Positions 37,301 through 49,300 of a stretch of DNA of 64,000 nt are shown here, piece by piece. The stretch lies in NCBI GenBank assembly GCA_013398015.1, contig VZRR01013052.1:62001-126000 (forward strand), written 5' to 3'. Each line of letters opens with the position of its first letter. Position 1 is the first letter of the stretch. The position numbers and the translations under genes were made by a program. Source of the DNA: Oreocharis arfaki (lineage: Eukaryota > Chordata > Aves > Passeriformes > Paramythiidae). The notes under the pieces were generated by a model, which saw nothing but the letters and a program-made list of their open reading frames with translations, had not been told where the DNA came from and did not search any database.

Positions 37301-40300
37301 TTTCAGCCTGACAGTGTTAATGTGACACTCACCTTCCTCTGCTGCCTGTGCTGGAGGTGCTGGGGGGCCTCACAGGAGTGTGGGAGTTGGATAAACCTGC
37401 AAAGAAGCAGCACAGAAGTTGATTTGGTACAAGTTTACATTCACTGACTACTGCTGAGTAAACCCAGAAGTGCTGCAGGAATATCCTCATTTAATAAGTC
37501 ACCTAAGTCAGCTGTCCTCTCAGTCTTTTGATCATAACAAAGTCCAGCACATCACGTTAAATAAAGAAGTGACAACACACAGTTCTTGGAGTCCCAGTAA
37601 CTATCTCACCTCATCCAAACAGTGCTAAAGCCTTCAGCCCATTACATCCTCAAATTTTATGCGCTGAGAGCCACCCAGTAAAGTCAAAAAAGCAGCCTCT
37701 GCATGGTTTGCATGCAGGTTTTGAGAAACACAGGAAGCCCCACTGCTGCACCCATTCATTCACAGGATTTTACAAGTCCTGTAGAGCAAACCAAGAGGAA
37801 CATCAAGTCCCAGCATGGTTTGGGTGGGAAGGGACCTCAAAGATCATCCAGGGCCACCCCCTGCCATGGGCAGGGACACCTTCCTCTATCCCAGGCTGCC
37901 CCCAACCCTGTCCAGCCTGGCCTTGGGCACTGCCAGGGATGGAGCAGCCACAGCTTCCCTGGGCACCCTGTGCCAGGGCCTCCCCACCCTCACAGGGAAG
38001 GATTTCTTCCTATTGACTGAAATAATCTTCTTACTTATAGACATTTTCAATGTTTAAGTAACTCAAAATTAGGTACTGGTGACTTAATTTGTTCTTAATG
38101 CGTAAGAAAAGCTCTACCATTAATCGGTTAAACTCAGAATGACCCTGACAGTGTCTCTCCATGGATCTGGAACACTGCATTGATGTGCTGGCAGTTTGTT
38201 ACTATACAGATATTTCTGAAGGAGGGCAAAATTTAAATTTCCAGAAGAATGTATTTCTGAACAAAACGAATTTTAAATAAAACATCACTTCCCTTCTGGC
38301 AGGAAATAGTAGGCAATTATTTTCAACTTAAATACCAGAAATACCCATCACTTTCTGGAATCTCTAGAAAAACCCAGCAGATTTACCTGATGACCCTGGA
38401 GATAGAGCTGAAGGTCCTGGGGAGGGATTCATGGTGCTTGTAGGCTGTGGGGGGAGGTGGCTGCTTGTGATGTATCTACTTAGCAGATTATCTAAACTAC
38501 TGGAACCAGCATCTTCCAGCTAAGGAGGAAAAACAAAAATCTGAATCAGAGAGGTCTAATTCAACTTTGGTAACAGTTCCACACCTTTAAATTGTGATCA
38601 GTATCTTCACTGGAATTGTTCACTCTCTCTTCAAGGATTTAGGACATCAGCAAATATTTTCATCAGTTTCATACAGAGATCAAGCTTTCAAACCAGAAAC
38701 TTCAAGTAACATTTTTCAAAAGCTCCTAAATCTGAGTTCTTCCAACATGGTCCTGGGCTGCACTTACCCAAGGTCATTGCAAACTTTCTGGTTCCCAGCT
38801 GCTCATTGTGCTGGTCACTGACATGGTGTTAGTCATGAATTACCAGATAACTGAGGTTGCAAAAGTTACTCCATAATTAAGATATTAAGGGAAGCCAGAA
38901 TCTTGTTTTTCCTTAACGTGCTGGGAAATCTCCCACTCACTTTTCACACGGATTTTAGTACCTGTTAAACCCAAGGAAACAGGGACCCTGCTGCTGTACC
39001 TGCTTAAAGCCATGAACTGCAAAACAACAGCAAAAACTGTTTGAAACACACTGCATCCCAAGTGGGGTTTAGTGACTGTGCCAGCAGCATGAAGGACCAA
39101 CACTCCCTATCCACTAAATCCAACTAAAATCTGTAACACCTATTACATGAACAGGTATTTAAAAAGTATCTGAACAGAATCCTGCATTTTCAGTGCACCT
39201 GGAAGTTGCATGGTAATGCTTTGGACTATCTCACAATTCCTAACGTGGTGTCTGATGAGCTTCAGAGCCACAGCCCAATCAGCCACAACCACTCACACTC
39301 CCTCTGGTGTTTTGTTCTGAAGCCTCAGCACTGCAGATTGCCCACAGTGAGATGGGATTCCTCCTTCCCCACCATTCTCACATTAGCAAATGACCTGCAG
39401 CCTGCTGAGAACACTGAACATACAAGCCCTGAACATGTAAGAGCTGCAAAGTTGCAGCTGGTATTCCAGCAGACCATCTTGGATGAAATTTACTTTTGTT
39501 TCCTGTATCGTGACCAAATCTCCTGTATTTTACACAGGCATTTCAACACAAAGGTCCTGTTCTCAGGATGAAGCCATCATCCTCCTCCCCTCCCAAACAC
39601 TCCTGCAGAAAACACATTACTTTTATTTTCTTCACTTCCATGTGTGCCTTAAATCGCGCTTTTCACCTCTCCAAAGGAGCTCGACTTCAAAATCTACCTC
39701 AGCTTGTGTCTCCTCTCTGTGGGACAATGGGACATGTCCCCTCTGTGCTTCCTGTTTCTTCTAGGAACATCAGGGAGAAACTCCAGGCAACTTTAACCCT
39801 GAATAAATCACCATTCAGGCCACTCAAAATACATCACTGTGAATTACTCTACCGATATCTTCCCATAGGATGGTCTTGTTGAATAAAAGAAGTGAACACA
39901 GGAAGTGAGCACTTTAAGTCTCAATTTTACTATAGGACACACATTAAATACTGATTACCCTAAAGGTTAACAGGTGGAACAGGTCAGGAACAGGACACAC
40001 ATTAAATACTGATTAATCTAAAGGTTAACAGGTGGAGCAGGTCAGCCCTATAGGGAGAAAAGAGTTGCACGCCTACGAGAAGGGCTGCAGATTTTAATTC
40101 TACAACTCTAAAAGATAACCACACCATTCCTCAGAGAGGTGCTGGGACCCAACCAGAAAAACCCCGGAGAAAAGGGAAGCACGCTGACCTGGATGGGAGG
40201 GATGTCTGGCAGGGAGGGCAGGTTCTCCGGGTTGGTGACGGACGGGATGAGCTCGATGGCCGACACGGACGGGCTGGTGGGGCCGCGGTTGGCGCTGGCC

Positions 40301-43300
40301 ATGGTGGCCGTGGTGGGGCTGGTGGGGTTGATGGTGGTGTTGTGCACGGAAACCACCGGGAAGGGCCCGGCGTGGCCGGGGTTGGAGTGCTGGGGAGACA
40401 GAGACAGAGCAGGCTGGGTCACCGGGCCACTGCGGCTCACGCTGCAACACTGCCCTGGGGAGAGACCTCAACCCAAGCGGGGCAAAACACACGCTCACAG
40501 CTATCCCAGCACCTGCCAGCACTGAGGGCAGAGCAACTGCTACTCTTCTTCACTTGGAAAGGAAAAAACACTTTATGTGGCTAGATAGTAAATAGACAGC
40601 ACTTCTTCCACCAAATCATTTCGTATATAGTTGTGTTTTCTTAAAGCAACTCCTTCCTCCAAAGATAGCTTTAGAGTTTACGTGTCTGTCTAATTCTTTT
40701 TTTAAGACAAAAGTAACTGTTGCAAGTAATATAAAGTCACTTTTGGTATTTCAGTCACGTTAGCATTCATTGTCAAGGATTTTTATTCTTAATGGCATGC
40801 AGAGCTCTGCATCAATGCTTCAGGTGTGAATTTAAAAACACTTCAGCAGTTGATTAATCAAAACCCCTCAACTACATCACTTTGAACTTCACTACTCCTC
40901 ACTACTCTCTAATAAACCTCTGAATGTTCTTTTCAGCTGAATGCCACTGAAAAGTGCAAAAGGAAACGTTTTGCTTCCCGGAACTAAACTGCAATACAAA
41001 CATTAGATTTCATTTTCACCCCTAAGGTTTGAATTTCCTTACGTTCAGCAGAACTGTCACAGCACAGTAATGCAACATGGAATAGAAGCACATAAATGTG
41101 TGTAGCTGTGAGCTACAGGGGAACAGATAAACACATTTACAGCTGGAGGTACCATCTACTGGAATGAAAGTCTGTCACAATGGCACAAATGAAGCGTGTA
41201 CACAGGATATACTTGTCTTTGAAGGTGAGGTTGCATCATGGAGTATTGAGGTCCATTGTGGCGTGGGATTCCTGGTATACGAGCAGCATTCTGAGCCATT
41301 CTCATCTGATGTGCTTGGAAAGCCCCACAGTTCATGTTACCCCTCTGCATGGTCTGCATGCTGATCAACCTGGGAGGCTGCAAGGGTTTGTGTTTTTTAA
41401 AATTTGTGCTTTCAACATGGAGAAAAGAAGCCCATCTCTTTCCACAGCAGTAGTAACATAACATCAAGCAAAGCCAATAGCTGTCACATTAAAGCATCTC
41501 AAATCTCAAAAGATTTTAGTTTATAAATTGCTTTGTAAGATTAGATTTGACAGGGCACTTTTAAATCTCAGTGTTACGGTAGGAGGTGAAATAAGAACAC
41601 GTAAGGGACTCACCTGCTGCTGCAGGACTTGGGGGCTGCTCTGCCTGGGCACGGATGCAGATGGCTGGGCCATCCTCATCTGCTGCAGCTGCTGGTGTTT
41701 TTGGGCATACACTTGCTGCTGCATGTGCTGGAGCCGAAGCTGGGCCAGATTGATTTGTCCTGGAGCTTTGTTGATGTGGTTTGTTCCTGGAGGAGTTTGC
41801 CCAACCACTACATTGGGAGTGTAACTAGGGGTTGGTTTATTTTCAATGACCAGGTTACCTGAAAAAACCCAAAAGAACCAATCAACAGTTAGACCTCATC
41901 ATCCTCCAAAGGCTGATCTATGTGGAATATTCAGATGTTTTTAATGCAGCTTCCTCAGAGCAATTTAAGCTTGAGATTTCCTCTTCAAGTCTTCAATAAC
42001 CACACAGGAGAAAAGCAAAAAGAAACTCAGGCTACAAGAACTAACTGCAAAATCAAAAACATGATCTGTGAGGGAAGAGTGAAAGAACTGGAACTACACA
42101 CCCTAAAAGCCACAACAGACAGAAATTACCTCTCTGCATTCACAAGAAACAGACAAGATGAGAAATAAAACAATAAACAAATATGCTGAGCATGAAGTTC
42201 CTATGTCTAAAGAAGCCAAGCCTGGGAAGAGATATTTGGGGGACAGTGCAGAGTGTCCCACCACTGAGTGACTTAGGTTATACAAACATAACACAAACAC
42301 TGCTACAAACAAGTCCTGTCTTGCTCCAATGTGATGGAGCACAGTGCCTCTCTAGACAACTCCTCTCCTGTTCCTGTATGGAAAAGACAAAATCTTGATT
42401 TTTGTCTGTGAACATGTACTCGTTGGAATCTGCACGTCCCTTTTTATTAAGGTTGACAGTTTCCTGTCTCCTCTCTTCCCCAGAGAATAAACACCCTTGA
42501 CTGAAGATAGGAACACCCCAACCTGGATGGTGGACTCAGAGCAAGAAGCAAGTACACACAAAAGTTGGTATTTTTGTCAGACTTTCTACGAGATTTTTAT
42601 CCAACAGAGAAGTTTGCAAGCAGTTGCTACCAGGTACCTCTGTCTCACTGTGCTCTCCCCTCTTCTCTCATTCAAAACCTGTACTTTGCAAACTCTACGT
42701 GATTATATTTAATATACTGGAAATGGCACAGGGTGCCCAGAGAAGCTGTGGCTGCCCCTGGATCCCTGGCAGTGTCCAAGGCCAGGCTGGACAGGGCTTG
42801 GAGCACCCTGGGACAGTGGAAGCTGTTCCTGCTCATGGCAGGGAGTGGAATGGGGTGACTTTTAAGGACCCTTTCAACCCAAAGCACTCTAATTCTGTGA
42901 CTAGAGCCATCCCCAGAACCATTCCCAATGGAAAACAAAATCCACTGAGAAAGCTTTGCTAACAGAAAGAACAGAGCAGATAAGGAGGATAATCAGGACT
43001 GGATGGGTTACATCAAGAGAGTTTTGGTCTCCTGCATGAAGAGATGTACTGCACTGCCCTCACTCCTGTTGGATGAACACCCCTAAATGAACAGAGTTCT
43101 TCCAGTGTCACAGAATAAACAAACACAGTTTTCTCACCCAAATTGACGACGTTCTTGGCCCAGAAGGTGGGGTCACAATGGAAGCGGATCGCTCCGTTGG
43201 CAGCTGGGACAGGATCACATCGTGCCTTCAGAATGTGCCGTAGCTGGAATGTTATCTGAGAGGAAACAAAAACACTCTGTTGGGGACAAATAAATAAAGA

Positions 43301-46300
43301 ATGAGAAATGAGAAGTGTGCATTTGCCCAGAGAGTTCAGGCCGTGGAACACCAACAAGGACTGGAAACAGCAGGTTTGGTTCACAGCCTGGGAACTTCTC
43401 AATTCACCAGGAAAATCCCATACTGTACAACTTCTTCACTCTGAGGATTACAGAGCAGCACTGTTACACCACAGCACTGCTGCAGTGACTCCAGTGAAAC
43501 ACGAAGGTGCCTTTACAGAGCTTGACCCCATTCCTTCCACATTAACACTCCTACACCTCTATGGTAAAGACTGAATTCTTTCACAGTTGCTTGGCTCTGC
43601 TGTAAAATCTGAAGACATGGTGCCACAATGGGCCACGATGGTGGCAATGTAGGACCCACAAGGCAGAACTGGGTGTGTCCTTTTGTTTACCAACATTTGA
43701 CCTTATTTGTGTCTTATCTCGCTCCAGGTATATTGGAACTTTTCCCTGCTCTGGACACAGGATTGGGACAGAACTGCACAGCCCAGTCTGTGCAGCCACA
43801 CGAGGAGTGGCTGAGGGCACTTTGTCTGTTCAGCTGCAGAGGAGGGGCCTGAGGTCAGACCTCACTGGGGGCTGCAGCTTCTTCCTCAGGAGCAGCACAG
43901 GGACAGCTCCGACCTCTGGGAGCAGGGACAGGACCCAAGGGAGCAGCTGGAGCTGTGTCAGGGCAGGCTCAGGCTGGATATCAGGGAAAGGTTCCTCCCC
44001 CAGAGGGTGCTGGGCACTGCCCAGGCTCCCCAGGGAATGGGCACGGCCCCGAGGCTGCCAGAGCTCCAGGAGAGTTTGGACAGCGCTGCCAGGGATGCCC
44101 AGGGTGGGATTGTTGGGGTGTCTGGGCAGGGCACGGGGTGCACTGGATGATCCTGTGGGTGAATCCCTTCCAGCCCAGGATATTCCATGATCCCCAGTGC
44201 CAGGATGCCCCTCACCAGCCGTTTGCTGTAGAGCAGGGCAGTGCTGCTGCCACTCGCGATCGCCCAATTAGTGAAGTTCATCACGTGCTTCACTTGTCGT
44301 GACAGACCAGTGATGTCATTCTGCTGCTGTATTAACTTCATCTGTCTCTCCTTTGTTACATTCTGCAAAGAAACAGAAAGTTTATTACAATGGGGCTTTC
44401 AGATTTAGGAGGAAAATGCAAACTGCTGTCAGGTTTTGGATCAAAAGGAAAACATCTCAAGAAAATTTTAACAAATGCTAGGTAAACAAGAAAAGCCAAA
44501 ATTCATGTAATTTTAAATTATTTCTTTTACTCATGATCAAGTTACTCTTTTCTTCCAGGAATATTTGATTTCCTTGCCAAATAATTGTTCCTTAATCAGG
44601 AAAAATCTACTGTGATTCATTTGATCTTAAATTTTTCATGTCATGGCAAGCTGGCCATATGCACTGAACTAACTTCTGACAATGGACTTCCTCTCTTCAG
44701 ATAAAACAGGTAGTAATACGTTAAATTTTCATGGATTTTAATAAAAGTCAGAATGCAATTATTCAGAATGTGCAGTCTGGAAAGGGTGCTTGAACTCATG
44801 GTCTCCTTTATTATGCTGTACTATACAACTTTAAATACCAGCATTACACCTTCATGCACAAACACAGGAGACTGCCCTGTCTGTTCTTACATGAACCTTA
44901 TTTGAGGAAATTATTAAATTACACACACCTGAGAATGATGTTATACAGAAATACAGCAAACAGAACATGAAAAGGAGATTTTCAGACACTCCTTTACAAC
45001 GAGCCTGATTTTGAATACGAGGCACAGACTCAAAACTGAAGGAGAAACAAGAGCTTTAACTCCACCACACCACTCAGAGGCAGTATCAGTACTACAACAC
45101 CCGCAGCCACACCAAACAAACCATTTTCAAACACGTGGGTCCTCAATAGGGGACTGGAAACTCAACACCACCATTACTTTTTATTTTAAGTGTACCTCAA
45201 GGTGCTGCAGGAGAGATTTTCCCTTTTTATTGATTTCATTGATGAGGGTGAATATAGCCACTTTGATTTCCTGTTCTACTCGTTTGTTGGTTTCGTTTAC
45301 TTCTTTTATCCTAAAAAAAAGAACCAGAAACAATGGATTGTCAGTCACTTTACACTTCACTGCCAAATACAAATTCACAACTTGTTTAACTTCAAATAAT
45401 ATGAAAGCCCTTGTAGTCTACACACTTTTATACAGAGAAATAACCAGCCACAGCCACATGTGTGTCTGTATGTACATTTATATATTTATATCCATATCGT
45501 GTCTCTTACTATGAGAAATTTATATCTGATGCTTCAAACTTTTAAGACAATTTATATCAGAAACCAGAAAAGAAATCAACCCTGAATTTCACATTAATTC
45601 CTCCCTTGTAACAAAAAAGTTATTACAGACCTGTAATTATTACACAATAAAGATGCAAAATTTTCATTAATGATTTGCCTGATATTAGTCTAGATTGTTC
45701 TCTTGAGCTTTACTACTACTGCCTGTCAGATTTTTATACCCTCTTCATCACTGACATTTTTTTTCAGTTTTCATGCATTTTCAGCTTCTTCAGACTCAAG
45801 CAAATCATCTTGAGCTCTGTCCACAGAATCTGAAATACAGCGCTTCTTAAACTCATGGAAATTCTGGGTTTATTTGATCCTACACTGCCTTAATCTAACA
45901 AGATCACATTGGAGCAGAATTCTTTGCCAGGAGCCAATGTAAAGACCTAAGCTGTCCTTTTCCAAAGAGCTTTTTTGCTGCTAGATCAAGGATCTGATGT
46001 CATTCAGCCACAGGAGCAACACTCACTGTGGGATGATGAACACTGCTGGGGTCAAAGCCCTTTGGGGCACCTGGGACACACGTGGTTTTTCATGACAGCA
46101 CAATCTGGTCTCCTGCTCCAAAAAACACCCAAACAACCCTGCATTAAGTCCATGGAATTCACCCTTGGCTTTGGCACCCAACAATTATTCCAGCAGAGCT
46201 GTTCTTTCAACACTTTTATGCTCCACAATCACGGATGGTGGCAATTCTGCACCATCTGCCCACGCTGACAACAAGACTGTAATATCTTTTTTTTCCTCCC

Positions 46301-49300
46301 CATTCCCTGAAGTTTTTAGGATGATGGATTTTGTGTCCTACACGCCAGCAAAACAGTGGAATGAATTGTCTCACCTGCACAAACCATTAGGCTCAGCAGA
46401 AAACTGAGATCTTGACACAATTCAATCCCATGCTGCAGAAATCCACTGAATTCACTAAAGCCAGAAACTCTTGGGCATAAAACCCCCCACTATTACAATG
46501 TGTTATTCATATGTGCATCACCCATTCCTGGAATTCTTATCAGAGAATGTTTTGTGACATTTCTTGAGTTTTCAGTTCAATTATTTCTTAAGTGACAGCG
46601 TTTCTGTCTCTTCAAGTGTGTAAAAATTCTATGCTTCACAATGGTGTTGTGTTTTGGGACCTTTCAAAGACTTCCACGGAAAATCAGCACGTAAAAACAT
46701 CAATTTTCATTGCTTCCCTCTTCACACATTTGCCTCTGTCACTGCTTTTTTTTTATGTAGATGGCACCACAAGGGGTTAAAAATTTGCATCACAACTTCT
46801 CTTTCTGCCTGCAGTGCACATCCTCCTGCCCTTGTACTTTCCACCCCCAGCTGATGTGTCATTTTGCAAATGACCTAAAAGCTGCAGGAGGCTCACAAAA
46901 CCACCGAGAATCACGGTGGAATTCCCTGAGCTGCAGCACAACCACGTCACCCCAGAGGGTGAAAAGCCAGCAGAGATCACGTGCTCCCTCTGCCTCTATA
47001 TTCAGTATTTAACGTGATGTTGAATTTCAGATAACCTTGGAAATCTTAAGTGAAGCTACCTAAAAAAAAACCCAATCAAACCCCCAAAACCAACCACAAT
47101 TTCCTATACAAATTCACACCAAGTTTTTGTTACACAGTTACCAGAAGCCTTCATATGAAACATTAAAATATTTTAATATTTCAACCCTTCTGTCGCCTAG
47201 AGTTAACTTAGAAGAAACCATAGGATGGGTTTCCTTGCCTTTTTTATTCCTTTTTTTCCTCCCCCATCCCCAAAGTGCAATAAATGTCTCACATCTTTGG
47301 TTCTATTCAAAGTTGCCACAAAAGACATAACCTTTAATATTTGTTTCTTGTGACAACTTCCAAGAGATGCACAGTCTTGTAGGGGAAAACAAACATTGTG
47401 AAAAGTAATTAACATATAGAATTAACTCCGTTGTGTTATTCTAGTCCCATCACTCATCTTACTGTGATTCATCAAAAAGACAGTGTAACAGCTGATCATT
47501 TTGGGGAACTCACCTGTTTTGAACTTGAGCAGCTGCAAAATTTACATAATTCTTCTTCTCAAGAAGTTTGGCCAACAGGTTCTCAATTGCACCCTTCTGG
47601 TTCTGAAAAGCTTCTTCCAGGAACTGGTACCTTTTCAACACGCAAGAGAAGACACCGATTACCAAGGAGCAGTGGGCTGGAACTCAGGGGTCCCAGTTCA
47701 GGTGGAAAGCCATGAAATTTTGAAAAAAACGTGACAAAAACACTGAGAAAAATCTGACTCTGCATACTCCCACCAATGTGCAAAATGTTTAGGTGCTGAT
47801 AAAGTCCTTTGCTGCTGTCCAGGAAACTGAACCTCTGTGGGAAATCATCAATTCCAACCAAACAGGGATGCACTGCCTCATTTCCCAGGACAGCAGGCTA
47901 TGGAACAGCTCCAGGGGAAACCAGGAACCCCAGAGCTTGATGAGGAAAATGCACCAATAGCTTAAACACACATTAAAGGATACCAAAACCCAAGCCCCTA
48001 AACTATCCCAAATTCCCCAGTTTTTCAGATGAGATTATACTGTTCATATTTGACTGCATTAGTTTAATTTGAAGAAGATGTTCCTATTAAAAAACTTTAA
48101 GTTTTTTCCACCTCTGATAGTTCCAAGTGAAGACCATTCCCTTCCAAGCTCTTCAACTAAAGAGCTGCTACCAAAGGTACCTTCCATTACTTCATCTGAA
48201 AAGAGGCTAAGTACCAACACTGAGGGAAAATAACAGGATTAGGTGCCTTTTCCTAACATATATTGGAATTATCAACAGAAGCAAAATGCCTCTGAATTAA
48301 GCAGCTGCACAAGTTTCCATCTTATCTGATCAACTGCTCAAAACCCAGGATTCCTACCAGCCACTTGCTAAGTCTTGGCCTCACAATAAATAAACTTCAT
48401 GCTTCTGAAATATCATTTGTTAACAACAGGGAAAACTTAAGGTCCCAGAACACCTTGGCAATGTTTTCCCAATATTCAAATTGGCAAAAAAATCCTGCAA
48501 TTAATGAAGCATCCTAGAAGCTGCATTAGAAGCAACTTACACCATCTCCCAAAGAAAATGAAAAAGACAGTAATGCTGTCTTCTGTCACAATCTAGAATG
48601 TTACAATCCAAGAGGAAAAGACTGTCTGGATTGTCATCAGACTTACAGCAACACAGCTTTTTTATTTAAATGACTCACAATCACGGTAACAGGGACTCAG
48701 ACAAAGAACATCATTCACAACAAAACTCTGCTCCTGTTAATTCAGTGTTGTACCAGCAACAGATAAGCCTGAAATCCAAGAGTTCAGATTCTTCAGTCTC
48801 AGTGTTGGAATTTGGTTTTTTCTAAGAACAGTCTGAAGTTCTTGCAGACAGACAGTAGCAGGAGGTTTTAGATACTGTAATACAAAAAAAGTAGCATTCC
48901 TAAAGCCCAAAGACAACAAAATTTGAAATGTCTGGGAGCTGCCGATTTTCTGAAATTATTTTCTTTAAGTTCAAAGTCATATTTCCACATGAAGGGGAAA
49001 TGAAAAATTTACATTCAGCTTGTACTGCTAAAATTTTGCTGTAGCTCTTGCTACAGCCCAAATACTTTTCTTTTTTCAATATTGTACTTCCAGCTTCCCA
49101 GGTGTGTGGACTGAAAACAGCCCAAATTAGAGGAACCACACAGCATGAGGCTGCTAAAAGAACTGTCAGCTTTCTACAGAATCCCCAGCCATGCCTGCCC
49201 AGGGCAGGGGGTGGAACTGGATGATCTTTAAGGTCCCTTCCAACCTCAAATCATTCTGGAATTCTATGACTGAAACTCTGAACACCGGACCATGGTGCTA

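Larger units (their letters stand above)
31388..44215 (-). other. TRIM33 introns 7-19
   Basis: Introns are 7 (43256-44215), 8 (41859-43137), 9 (41378-41613), 10 (40390-41212), 11 (38520-40188), 12 (37397-38386), 13 (37038-37332), 14 (36175-36877), 15 (35371-35827), 16 (34272-35246), 17 (33339-34196), 18 (31521-33185) and 19 (31388-31469). They contain the three CR1 copies of introns 8, 12 and 17, the intron 7 copy and the intron 11 duplication; nothing else is recognised. Confidence 0.7.
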
